Source: Chloroflexota bacterium
Lineage (GTDB): Bacteria; Chloroflexota; Chloroflexia; QHBQ01; JADMIH01
Assembly (NCBI GenBank): GCA_015478675.1
Contig: JADMIH010000067.1
Coordinates: 1-18,439, forward strand
DNA: 18,439 bases
Reading direction: 5' to 3'
In this document: piece by piece, positions 1 through 5,962 of the stretch
Layout: every line of letters starts with the position of its first letter
How positions within the stretch are numbered: position 1 is the first letter of the stretch
Made by a program: the position numbers and the translations under genes
Notes under the pieces: generated by a model
Databases searched by the model: none
Seen by the model: only the letters and a program-made list of their open reading frames with translations
Told to the model about the DNA's origin: nothing

Positions 1-48
1 CACAGTTACCCCAAGAAGATCGCTCCACCCCAACTCTGAACACTTACT
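1..48 (+). repeat. Right-end copy of the dispersed element found at 12890-13126
   Basis: Ungapped alignment by eye of positions 1-48 with 13080-13127 gives 40 of 48 identical bases, including the shared core AACTCTGAACA(C/G)TTAC at 32-47. The window edge cuts it, so the rest of the element, if present, lies upstream. It ends 14 nt before a TTGACA hexamer that probably belongs to the promoter of the catabolic operon. Confidence 0.75.
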
Positions 49-61
49 ATTTCGTGACTTC

Positions 62-94
62 TTGACAAACTATAGCCCCTGTGATAACTATAAG
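62..94 (+). promoter_or_regulatory. Candidate promoter of the catabolic operon
   Basis: A perfect TTGACA lies at 62-67. The best -10-like hexamer, TATAAG at 89-94, has a 21-nt spacer, which is long. GATAAC at 83-88 gives a spacer of 15. The -35 is convincing but the -10 is not, so the promoter may need an activator or the assignment may be wrong. The first gene begins at 121. Confidence 0.35.
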
Positions 95-120
95 AGCTTA
101 CCTTGATAAGGAGGATTGAG

Positions 121-423
121 ATGATAAAGCTGGTGGCCTTGTTTAAACAGCCCGCCGATGCTGCTGACTTTGACAGGCACTACAACGATGTGCACACGCC
201 TCTTATGCGCCAGGTTCCTGGGCTTGAGAGAATGGAGGTAATTCGTAACCTCAAGGGTTTCGGCGGCACACCTGAATACTATCTGATTGCAGAGATGTAT
301 TTCAAGGACAAAGAGGCTTTCGATAGGGCTATGTCCTCGCCGGAAAATCGCGCTGCGGGCAAAGACTTGATGACTTTTGCCCGCGATGTAGTCACCATGG
401 TGTATGGCGAGGTGGCGGAATAG
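121..423 (+). CDS. EthD family protein
   Basis: This 100-residue protein has the EthD / dimeric alpha-beta barrel pattern: an N-terminal strand (MIKLVALFKQP), then F-D-x-H-Y-x-x-V-H-T-P-L with P-G-L at residues 17-35, and a later A-E-M-Y-F strand. EthD proteins are small and are often encoded beside oxidative catabolic genes; most have no proven reaction. I start at ATG 121 because AAGGAGG (108-114) sits 6 nt upstream. The frame could open at TTG 103, but that would place the ribosome binding site inside the gene. It is the first gene of a tight operon, with 2 nt before the next gene. The family call is good, but its role in the pathway is unknown; scavenging or isomerising a reactive intermediate is only a guess. 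Confidence 0.85.
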   Translation: MIKLVALFKQPADAADFDRHYNDVHTPLMRQVPGLERMEVIRNLKGFGGTPEYYLIAEMYFKDKEAFDRAMSSPENRAAGKDLMTFARDVVTMVYGEVAE

Positions 424-425
424 CT

Positions 426-1358
426 ATGAACTATCCAATATCGCTACCGTCTGAACAACTTGGCTTCAAGAAGATCATATATACCAAGCAAAACGGCGTC
501 GCTACCGTCACAATTAACCGTCCCGAAGTGCTCAACGCCCTCAACTTCCCCACCCTCAAAGAGATGAGTCGCGCCTTCGAAGACGCCTCCTACGACGACG
601 CGGTAGGGGTGCTGGTGCTTACAGGTACAGGCGACCGAGCCTTCTGCACAGGCGCGGACCTCGGCGAGCAAGAGCAGTTCCTCTACAAGAGGTCAGATTA
701 CTGGAAGTGGATGGGGTCGTTCATCGAGGCCCACGACCGCCTCCGTAACATCGGCAAGCCTACAGTAGCCCGCCTCAACGGAATGGTTGTGGGAGGGGGC
801 AACGAGTTCAACATAGCCTGCGACCTGGCAATCGCCGCTGACCATGTTACGATCAGGCAAGTAGGTACTTCACGCGGCTCTGTGCCGGCAGGCGGCGCAA
901 CCCAGTGGCTTCCTATGATTGTCGGCGACCGCCGCGCAAGAGAGATCCTCTGGCTTAACGAGCCGTTAAGCGCGGAGAAAGCCCTCGACTGGGGCCTCGT
1001 CAACCAGGTGGTGAAGCGCGAGGAGCTGGACAGTGCTGTTCAGACGGTGGCAGGTAAACTGCTGCAAAAGATGCCTGAGGTTCTGCGCTACGCCAAGCAG
1101 CAGACCAACTTCTGGCGCGATTTCGCCTGGAGCATGACGATAGGCCACGCCCGTGATTGGCTCTCCATACATGCCGACTCCGAAGAAACAGCCGAAGGCC
1201 TCGACGCTTTCTACAACAAGCGCCCTGTAGACTATGAGCGCCTGCGCGCCGCCATGTCAGCAGGAAAGAAGTGCTCTAACTGTGGTAAGTCTATGCCAGG
1301 TAGCTTTGCTTACTGTGGCAGTTGCGGCACGGCCCTGCGAGAGGCGGAAAATGGATAG
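426..1358 (+). CDS. Crotonase-fold enzyme (MenB/Oah-like) with C-terminal zinc ribbon
   Basis: Residues 15-275 are an enoyl-CoA hydratase/isomerase domain: oxyanion-hole segment AFCTGADLG (72-80) and GGGNEF with Glu127 at the first catalytic Glu position of crotonase. The second crotonase Glu is replaced: the Q-P-E-I site reads Q-V-G-T, with Gly147. That loss, together with VGxxRGSVPAGG and VGDRRAREILW, resembles MenB (naphthoate synthase) and the ring-hydrolysing 6-oxocyclohexene-carbonyl-CoA hydrolases rather than a plain hydratase. After residue 275 an extra module carries CSNC (283-286) and CGSC (297-300), a zinc-ribbon knuckle pair not normal for crotonases. The reaction is unproven; hydrolytic C-C or ring cleavage of a CoA thioester is plausible. 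The start is ATG 426, 2 nt after the EthD stop, with a weak ribosome site. The 3' end overlaps the next gene by 8 nt, so translation is likely coupled. Confidence 0.85.
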   Translation: MNYPISLPSEQLGFKKIIYTKQNGVATVTINRPEVLNALNFPTLKEMSRAFEDASYDDAVGVLVLTGTGDRAFCTGADLGEQEQFLYKRSDYWKWMGSFIEAHDRLRNIGKPTVARLNGMVVGGGNEFNIACDLAIAADHVTIRQVGTSRGSVPAGGATQWLPMIVGDRRAREILWLNEPLSAEKALDWGLVNQVVKREELDSAVQTVAGKLLQKMPEVLRYAKQQTNFWRDFAWSMTIGHARDWLSIHADSEETAEGLDAFYNKRPVDYERLRAAMSAGKKCSNCGKSMPGSFAYCGSCGTALREAENG

Positions 1359-2145
1359 CCAAACCGATAGCATTGAATATAGCCTTATCAAGCTCACTGT
1401 TGAGGGCCCAGTCGCAACGATTCAGCTAAACCGCCCCGAAGTGCTGAATGCTCTCAATTTGCAAATGGTGGACGAGGTAATAGCCGCCATCACCCACCTG
1501 GAGGAAGACCCGACGACGCGCTGTGTGATCATCACGGGTAACGAGCGCGCGTTCGCGGCGGGAGCGGATATCAAAGAGATGGCCGGCGCAACCTCTATTG
1601 ACATGCTCACACGCGACCAGTTCGCCAGGTGGGACCGGATTCGCCGCTTCAAGAAGCCGTTGATAGCTGCTGTGAGCGGCTACGCCCTCGGTGGCGGCAA
1701 CGAGCTTGCGATGCTCTGCGACATGATAGTGGCCTCTGAAACAGCCCAGTTCGGCCAGCCGGAGATCAATATCGGCGTGATGCCGGGCGCAGGAGGAACA
1801 CAGCGCCTTACGCGTGCTGTGGGTAAGGCGCTGGCGATGGAAGTAGTCCTTGCCGGACGCACCCTCAACGCCAGAGAAGCCCTTCAGTATGGGCTTGTAA
1901 ACAGAGTAGTGCCCGTCGAGGTCTATCTCACCGAAGCTAAGCGGTTGGCAGCACAAATCGCCGAGAAGTCGCCGCTGGCTGCCCAGCTTGCCAAGGAAGC
2001 AGTGTTGAAGGCGCAGGAGGGGTCGTTGCAAGAAGGGCTGCTGGCCGAGCGTAAGAACTTCTACTTGCTCTTCGCCAGCGAAGACCAAAAAGAGGGGATG
2101 GCGGCTTTTGTTGAAAAGCGCAAGCCTCAATTCAGGGGGAAGTAG
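1351..2145 (+). CDS. paaF: Enoyl-CoA hydratase, PaaF-like
   Basis: This 264-residue crotonase has both catalytic glutamates: GGGNELA with Glu118 and FGQPEIN with Glu138. It also has the oxyanion segment AFAAGADIKEM and PGAGGTQRL. This is the full active site of a syn-hydratase adding water to a 2-enoyl-CoA. The length is normal for the family. I use ATG 1351 because the product then begins just before the first strand and GAGAGGCGGA precedes it. The same frame is open upstream to 1234, but that part is a shadow of the previous gene. It overlaps that gene by 8 nt and the next follows after 2 nt. In context it best fits hydration of 2,3-dehydroadipyl-CoA to 3-hydroxyadipyl-CoA (PaaF), but short-chain enoyl-CoA hydratase of fatty acid oxidation is the alternative; sequence alone does not separate them. 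Confidence 0.85.
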   Translation: MDSQTDSIEYSLIKLTVEGPVATIQLNRPEVLNALNLQMVDEVIAAITHLEEDPTTRCVIITGNERAFAAGADIKEMAGATSIDMLTRDQFARWDRIRRFKKPLIAAVSGYALGGGNELAMLCDMIVASETAQFGQPEINIGVMPGAGGTQRLTRAVGKALAMEVVLAGRTLNAREALQYGLVNRVVPVEVYLTEAKRLAAQIAEKSPLAAQLAKEAVLKAQEGSLQEGLLAERKNFYLLFASEDQKEGMAAFVEKRKPQFRGK

Positions 2146-2147
2146 CA

Positions 2148-2930
2148 GTGGATTACGAAACAATACAATACACCCTCGATGAGGGCGTGCTGACGATCAC
2201 CCTCAACAGGCCTGATGTTCTGAACGCCTTTAATCGCAAGATGACCGACGAGATACAGGAGGCCCTCAAAAAAGCCGAGCGCGATAGCGCTGTGCGCTGC
2301 ATCGTCTTGACAGGTGCCGGGCGCGCATTCTCCGCGGGCGAAGACCTCAAAGCACGAACGGCAGAGGGGAACAGCGACTTCGACTCTACCCTCAGACAAC
2401 GCTACAATCCGATTATCCTGAAGATGCGCAACATGGATAAACCTGTGCTGGGGGCGATCAACGGTGTCGCGGCGGGAGCGGGATGCTCGCTCGCCCTTGC
2501 CTGCGATATGCGTATCGCCTCCGAGAAGGCGCGTTTCATCGAGGTCTTTGTGAGGGTTGGCCTGGTGCCCGACTCCGGCTCATCTTTCTTCCTGCCGCGC
2601 CTGGTGGGTACAGGAAAAGCATTTGAGATGGCTTTTCTGGGCGACGAGGTAGGCGCGGAAGAGGCGCTGCGCCTCGGCCTTGTAAATCGGGTGTTTCCAC
2701 CGGAAGAGCTTGAACCTGCCACACGCGAGTTAGCCTTGCGGCTCGCTAAAGGCCCCACGAAGGCCATCGGCCTCGCCAAACGTGCGATCAATCGCGCCCT
2801 CATAATGGACCTCGACCAACTCCTCGATTATGAGGTTCACGCCCAGGAGATCGCAGGCGCAACAGAGGATTACCAGGAGGGCGTAGCAGCTTTCATGGAG
2901 AAGCGCACGCCCAATTTCAGTGGAAAGTAG
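2148..2930 (+). CDS. paaG: Enoyl-CoA isomerase, PaaG-like
   Basis: This 260-residue crotonase lacks both hydratase glutamates. The first site reads AGAGCSLAL (109-117) and the second reads VRVGLVPDSGSS, with Asp142. The AGAGCSLA plus GLVPDSG signature is typical of PaaG, the 1,2-epoxyphenylacetyl-CoA isomerase that forms oxepin-CoA and also shifts double bonds in later intermediates; an Asp in this segment is the family's catalytic acid. Translation probably starts at GTG 2148, 2 nt after the previous stop. The Shine-Dalgarno signal is only the GGGGGAAG region in the end of that gene. The C-terminus EGVAAFMEKRTPNF is standard. The family assignment is strong, but the exact substrate depends on whether an epoxidase exists elsewhere in the genome, since none is in this window. 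Confidence 0.85.
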   Translation: MDYETIQYTLDEGVLTITLNRPDVLNAFNRKMTDEIQEALKKAERDSAVRCIVLTGAGRAFSAGEDLKARTAEGNSDFDSTLRQRYNPIILKMRNMDKPVLGAINGVAAGAGCSLALACDMRIASEKARFIEVFVRVGLVPDSGSSFFLPRLVGTGKAFEMAFLGDEVGAEEALRLGLVNRVFPPEELEPATRELALRLAKGPTKAIGLAKRAINRALIMDLDQLLDYEVHAQEIAGATEDYQEGVAAFMEKRTPNFSGK

Positions 2931-2953
2931 AACGTTCTACATGCGGAGGAACA

Positions 2954-4252
2954 ATGCCAGAGAAGATCGCGGTGCTCGGTGCAGGAACTATGGGCGCGGG
3001 TATAGCTCAGCTTGCGGCGCAGAGCGGTTATGATGTCCTCCTCTACGACATAAAGGAGGAGTATATTCAGCGCGGTATAGAAAATATCAGGAAGCCTCTT
3101 CAAAGCCGCGTGGATCGAGGCAAAATGGACGCCGCAGCACTCGACACTATCCTCGGCAGAATAAAGACCACTACGCAGCGTGACGATGCCGCCGTGAGCG
3201 ATTTTATTGTAGAGGCCGCGCCAGAAGACCTCGCACTGAAGCAGGAGATCTTCTCCTCATTGGGCGGCATGGCACCGGCAAACGCTATCCTCGCCACTAA
3301 CACCTCTTCTCTCTCCATAACCTCGATAGGAGCAGCCAGCCAACGACCGGAGCGCGTCGTTGGCATGCACTTTTTCAACCCTGCCCCTGTTATGCCTCTG
3401 GTCGAGATAATAGCAGGCTCTCGCACCTCACCCGACGTGGTGCAGGCTGTTTCCAGGCTTGCAGCCTCCTGGGGCAAAAGTGTAGTCAACTCTGCCGACA
3501 CACCCGGCTTTATCGTCAACCGCGTCGCTCGCCCTTTCTATGGCGAGGCGCTCAAGGTCTTGGGAGAGGGGAGCGCGACTGTGCCGCAAATCGACGCCGC
3601 GATGCGCGCAGCAGGCTTCAAGATGGGCCCCTTCGAGCTGATGGACCTGATAGGCATTGACATCAACTTTGCCGTCACCTGCTCTGTCTACAACGCATTC
3701 TTCGGCGAGCCTCGTTTCCGCCCACATCCTGCTCAGCAGAGAATGGTTGAGGCAGGCACTATCGGGCGGAAATCGGGCCAGGGCTTCTACAAATACATCA
3801 ATGGAGAGAAAGGCGATACAACGCTCACCGAGCTTACATCCTGGCCCCACAAACGAGGTGGGACATTCGTGCCTTACGAGGTCGCCCAGGAGTTCTCAAG
3901 GAAGGCTGAAATCTCTCTCACTGAGGAGGGTAAGGCTCAAGCGGCTATTATCGCACGCATCCTGGCTATGATTATGAATGAAGCAGCTTTCGCTGTTGGC
4001 GAAGGGGTAGCATCGGTGCGCGACATTGACACAGCTATGAGGCTGGGCACCAGCTACCCCAAAGGCCCACTCAAATGGGCCGATCAGATCGGGCTTGAGT
4101 TGGTCTTTTCGGTGCTGAAGAGCTTGCAAGCTAACCTGGGCGAGGAACGTTACCGCCCGGCGCCCCTTCTGTGGCACATGGTGACCTCGGGCATGACCGG
4201 CGATGCGATGGGCGAAGGCTTTCATACCCCGGGCGAAAAAGGGATGGTATAA
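2954..4252 (+). CDS. paaH: 3-hydroxyacyl-CoA dehydrogenase, PaaH-like
   Basis: This NAD-dependent L-3-hydroxyacyl-CoA dehydrogenase has 432 residues. The Rossmann domain shows GAGTMG (9-14) with Asp32 as the NAD-ribose acid, NTSSL with Ser118-119, the catalytic MHFFNPAP with His139, then Glu151 (VEII) and GFIVNR (185-190). The helical C-terminal domain follows (about 185-285), and residues 330-415 look like a second, degenerate copy (DIDTAMRLGTSYPKGPL), the arrangement seen in PaaH/PaaC-type dehydrogenases. GGAGG at 2945-2949 lies 4 nt before ATG 2954, a strong ribosome site. It is the last gene of the operon and converges with the DUF503 gene 66 nt away. In context it would oxidise 3-hydroxyadipyl-CoA to 3-oxoadipyl-CoA, feeding the PaaJ-type thiolase encoded at 11536-12741. 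3-Hydroxybutyryl-CoA dehydrogenase is the alternative name. Confidence 0.9.
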   Translation: MPEKIAVLGAGTMGAGIAQLAAQSGYDVLLYDIKEEYIQRGIENIRKPLQSRVDRGKMDAAALDTILGRIKTTTQRDDAAVSDFIVEAAPEDLALKQEIFSSLGGMAPANAILATNTSSLSITSIGAASQRPERVVGMHFFNPAPVMPLVEIIAGSRTSPDVVQAVSRLAASWGKSVVNSADTPGFIVNRVARPFYGEALKVLGEGSATVPQIDAAMRAAGFKMGPFELMDLIGIDINFAVTCSVYNAFFGEPRFRPHPAQQRMVEAGTIGRKSGQGFYKYINGEKGDTTLTELTSWPHKRGGTFVPYEVAQEFSRKAEISLTEEGKAQAAIIARILAMIMNEAAFAVGEGVASVRDIDTAMRLGTSYPKGPLKWADQIGLELVFSVLKSLQANLGEERYRPAPLLWHMVTSGMTGDAMGEGFHTPGEKGMV

Positions 4253-4318
4253 GGACGCTCCATCAAAGCTGCTTCCGTTGGGCCACAACGAAGAGGAGAT
4301 TTAACCCTGTTCTGCATC

Positions 4319-4618
4319 TTATGCCTCGTCGAGATGCAGGAGTTCTATCTCATAGTCCTCAAGCCCCCCTTCCCGAAGGTTCGCCTCAACAAAGCTGACC
4401 ACCCTGGATAAGACCTCGTTGGCATGGCGAGCATCCGACGATACACAGGCTACGCCTATGATGGCGTGCTGCCAATTGTCGTTGTCGCCTACTTCTGCTG
4501 CCGCAACGTGAAACTGATTTACGACGCGGGCCAGCAGCGACTTGAGGTCCTGGCGCTTATCTTTGAGAGAATAGTTTTCCGGCAAAAAGAGGGAGAGCCG
4601 GGCAGTACCTACAATCAT
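4319..4618 (-). CDS. DUF503 (YlxP-like) protein
   Basis: This 99-residue protein has the DUF503 signature: MIVGTARLSLFLPEN at the start, then S-L-K-D-K-R-Q-x-L-K-S-L, a central V-A-x-x-G-D-N-D-x-W-Q segment, and an E-I-E-L-L-H strand near the end. The length is typical of the family. Members are small alpha-beta proteins of unresolved function, often placed near translation and ribosome-maturation genes in other bacteria. The only ATG that keeps the N-terminal strand is at 4618; no clear Shine-Dalgarno sequence precedes it. The gene begins 61 nt after the 3' end of tRNA-Cys on the same strand and has no obvious promoter of its own, so it may be transcribed from the tRNA promoter. Confidence 0.85.
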   Translation of the reverse strand: MIVGTARLSLFLPENYSLKDKRQDLKSLLARVVNQFHVAAAEVGDNDNWQHAIIGVACVSSDARHANEVLSRVVSFVEANLREGGLEDYEIELLHLDEA

Positions 4619-4679
4619 AGAGCGAGAGCATAACCGAAGGCATAGTGCCTGAGCGAGAGGAGAAATTTCCGCGGGTTAG

Positions 4680-4750
4680 AGGCACCGAGCGGATTCGAAC
4701 CGCTGGTCGAGCTTTTGCAGAGCTCTGCCTTGCCACTTGGCCACGGTGCC
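4680..4750 (-). tRNA. tRNA-Cys (GCA)
   Basis: Read on the minus strand the sequence folds as a complete cloverleaf: a 7-bp acceptor GGCACCG/CGGTGCC, D stem GCC/GGC, anticodon stem GAGCT/AGCTC with loop CTGCAAA (anticodon GCA), a 4-nt variable region, and T arm AGCGG-TTCGAAT-CCGCT. The discriminator base (4680) is U73, the identity element for cysteine tRNA. The next bases are CTA, so CCA is not encoded and must be added by the nucleotidyltransferase. A strong promoter lies just upstream at 4763-4792. Confidence 0.97.
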
Positions 4751-4762
4751 GTACGCTCAGCA

Positions 4763-4792
4763 TTTATAACACAGGCGTGCGTGGAGTGTCAA
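4763..4792 (-). promoter_or_regulatory. Sigma70-type promoter of tRNA-Cys
   Basis: On the minus strand TTGACA (4792-4787), an 18-nt spacer and TATAAA (4768-4763) form a near-consensus promoter. Its expected start, about 7 nt past the -10, leaves only a leader of about 5 nt before the mature tRNA 5' end at 4750. It stands back to back with the plus-strand promoter at 4795-4823. Confidence 0.85.
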
Positions 4793-4794
4793 GT

Positions 4795-4823
4795 TTGCAA
4801 AAGAACGAGGCGTCCATTATAAT
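4795..4823 (+). promoter_or_regulatory. Candidate promoter overlapping the DUF1232 gene start
   Basis: TTGCAA (4795-4800), a 17-nt spacer and a perfect TATAAT (4818-4823) match the sigma70 pattern. The -10 ends one base before the first ATG of the DUF1232 frame (4825), so transcription would begin near 4830, inside the annotated gene. Either the true start is the ATG at 4897 or another upstream promoter is used. Confidence 0.5.
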
Positions 4824-4824
4824 A

Positions 4825-5316
4825 ATGAAGTCCGAAATCAGAGGGAGGCTCACTCGTTATTTCGATAGTAGGGACTCGCTCCCAGGAAAGCGGCTTATGA
4901 GATTCCAGGAGTTACTCCAGAACGGTCGCCTGGCATGGCGGCTCTTACATGATCCACGCGTGCCGCAGTGGGTCAAGGTACTGGTGCCTTTGGTAGTCGG
5001 CGTATACGTGATCTCGCCGATTGATTTCATCCCCGATTTTATACCGGTGCTGGGGCAGCTAGATGACGTAGGTGTGGTGCTTCTCGGCTTAAAGTTGATT
5101 TGCCGTCTATCGCCGCAATCAGTGGTGGAAGAACACAAGCGTGCGCTCGGCTATCAAAGTGTAGGAAGCTCTACAGGGGCCGGTAGCGGGACTGCACCGG
5201 GAGGCTATTGGAATATGCCGCCCAGTAGCGGCGGGGCAACCAGGAGCACAGCGCCCACAAGCGACGGAGCAGGCGGTACGATAGAGGGCGAGTACAAGGT
5301 AATCACACCCGAGTAG
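4825..5316 (+). CDS. DUF1232 (YkvA-like) membrane protein
   Basis: Residues 43-105 carry the DUF1232 hallmark: D-P-R-V-P, then a hydrophobic helix (VLVPLVVGVYVI) running into S-P-I-D-F-I-P-D-F-I-P-V-L-G-Q-L-D-D and a second hydrophobic segment VGVVLLGLKLI. Family members are small membrane proteins with no settled function. The tail after residue 112 is Gly/Ser/Thr/Pro-rich and looks disordered. The frame is open upstream to 4645 but that covers the tRNA, so 4825 is the first sensible ATG. It has no good Shine-Dalgarno site and overlaps a promoter-like TATAAT. ATG 4897, preceded by AGGAAAG, would give 139 residues and keep the whole domain, so the start is uncertain. The Ala-rich gene follows 45 nt downstream. 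Confidence 0.85.
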   Translation: MKSEIRGRLTRYFDSRDSLPGKRLMRFQELLQNGRLAWRLLHDPRVPQWVKVLVPLVVGVYVISPIDFIPDFIPVLGQLDDVGVVLLGLKLICRLSPQSVVEEHKRALGYQSVGSSTGAGSGTAPGGYWNMPPSSGGATRSTAPTSDGAGGTIEGEYKVITPE

Positions 5317-5361
5317 AGTTCTACGTTCACCTCGGCATCTTGAAGAGGAGTCAGATAGAAA

Positions 5362-5808
5362 ATGGCGAAGAAAACAAAGACGAGCCAGCAGCGAATAAAA
5401 GAAGAGCAGTGGCGCAAGCGAATGTCCACACAGGCGGGAAGGACCCCCGGCAGCGCGGTAATGGACGTTGAAGATGCCGAAGCTGGGGTGCAACCTGACC
5501 TTCCGATGGGCCAGACCACATACACCACCACTGCTGCTCCTGCACCTGTAGCGCCAGCGCTCATGCCGCGTTCTACTACAACTCCTTCGCTGAGCGCCGC
5601 ACAGCGCACACAATCTGCCGCAGCAGCCGCTGCTGCCCAGCGACGCGCTCAATCCACAGCTGCCCGTACTGCCCGTACACGTTTGACTACCAGCGCGATG
5701 AGCATAGACGAGGAGATGCACTATGTGCGCAGCGACATTCGCATGCTCATCGTGCTCACCATCGTCTGCGTGGCTATTATCGTCGCCCTCTCATTTGTGA
5801 TTAAGTGA
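5362..5808 (+). CDS. Ala/Thr-rich protein with C-terminal membrane anchor, unknown function
   Basis: I do not recognise a family. The 148-residue product has a basic, charged N-terminus (1-25, Lys/Arg/Gln-rich), a Pro/Thr/Ala-rich low-complexity stretch (50-112) with an eight-residue Ala run, a short acidic segment IDEEMHYVRSDIR (115-127), and one hydrophobic helix at about 128-147 (MLIVLTIVCVAIIVALSFVI) ending at the last Lys. There is no signal peptide, so it looks like a tail-anchored inner-membrane protein with a cytoplasmic body. GAGGAG at 5345-5350 is about 11 nt before ATG 5362. It follows the DUF1232 membrane protein by 45 nt, probably in one transcript, and a strong hairpin ends that transcript. 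Its coding status is supported by the ribosome site, the organised topology and the terminator. Confidence 0.7.
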   Translation: MAKKTKTSQQRIKEEQWRKRMSTQAGRTPGSAVMDVEDAEAGVQPDLPMGQTTYTTTAAPAPVAPALMPRSTTTPSLSAAQRTQSAAAAAAAQRRAQSTAARTARTRLTTSAMSIDEEMHYVRSDIRMLIVLTIVCVAIIVALSFVIK

Positions 5809-5847
5809 CCCTATATTAGGAAAAAGTGAACAAACAAAAACAAGATG

Positions 5848-5892
5848 AAAACAGAGCAACAGAGCCGCATAGCGGCTCTGTTGCTCTGTTTT
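5848..5892. terminator. Bidirectional terminator, 21-bp perfect hairpin
   Basis: Arms 5848-5868 and 5872-5892 are exact inverted copies around a 3-nt loop (ATA). The outer bases are AAAA on the left and TTTT on the right, so each strand ends its hairpin with U residues; on the minus strand the following bases are also T-rich. It lies between the convergent genes ending at 5808 (+) and 5963 (-) and would serve both. Confidence 0.88.
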
Positions 5893-5900
5893 CGGGAATA

Positions 5901-5929
5901 AAAGCCCCTCCCCTTTATGGGAAGGCTTT
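5901..5929. terminator. Secondary hairpin beside the main terminator
   Basis: AAAGCC-CC-TCCC at 5901-5912 can pair with GGGA-A-GGCTTT at 5919-5929, leaving a small internal loop and a 6-nt apical loop. It has no T tract on either strand, so it may assist the 5848-5892 hairpin or be inert. Confidence 0.35.
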
Positions 5930-5962
5930 ATCATAGCACAATGCTAAAAGGCGTAAGGTGGT

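Noticed and set aside
1426..2163. Long (245-codon) minus-strand open frame opposite the PaaF-like gene
   Set aside because: It is antisense to a gene with complete crotonase motifs and its translation has no domain; it is a codon-bias shadow.
1351..2930. Three adjacent crotonase genes as a recent tandem duplication
   Set aside because: Their active-site residues differ (one Glu, two Glu, none with an Asp), so they are old paralogs with separate roles, not a recent copy event.
4272..4293. Small hairpin CGTTG/CAACG between the convergent dehydrogenase and DUF503 genes
   Set aside because: It has only 5 paired bases plus a bulged extension and no T tract on either strand; too weak to call a terminator.
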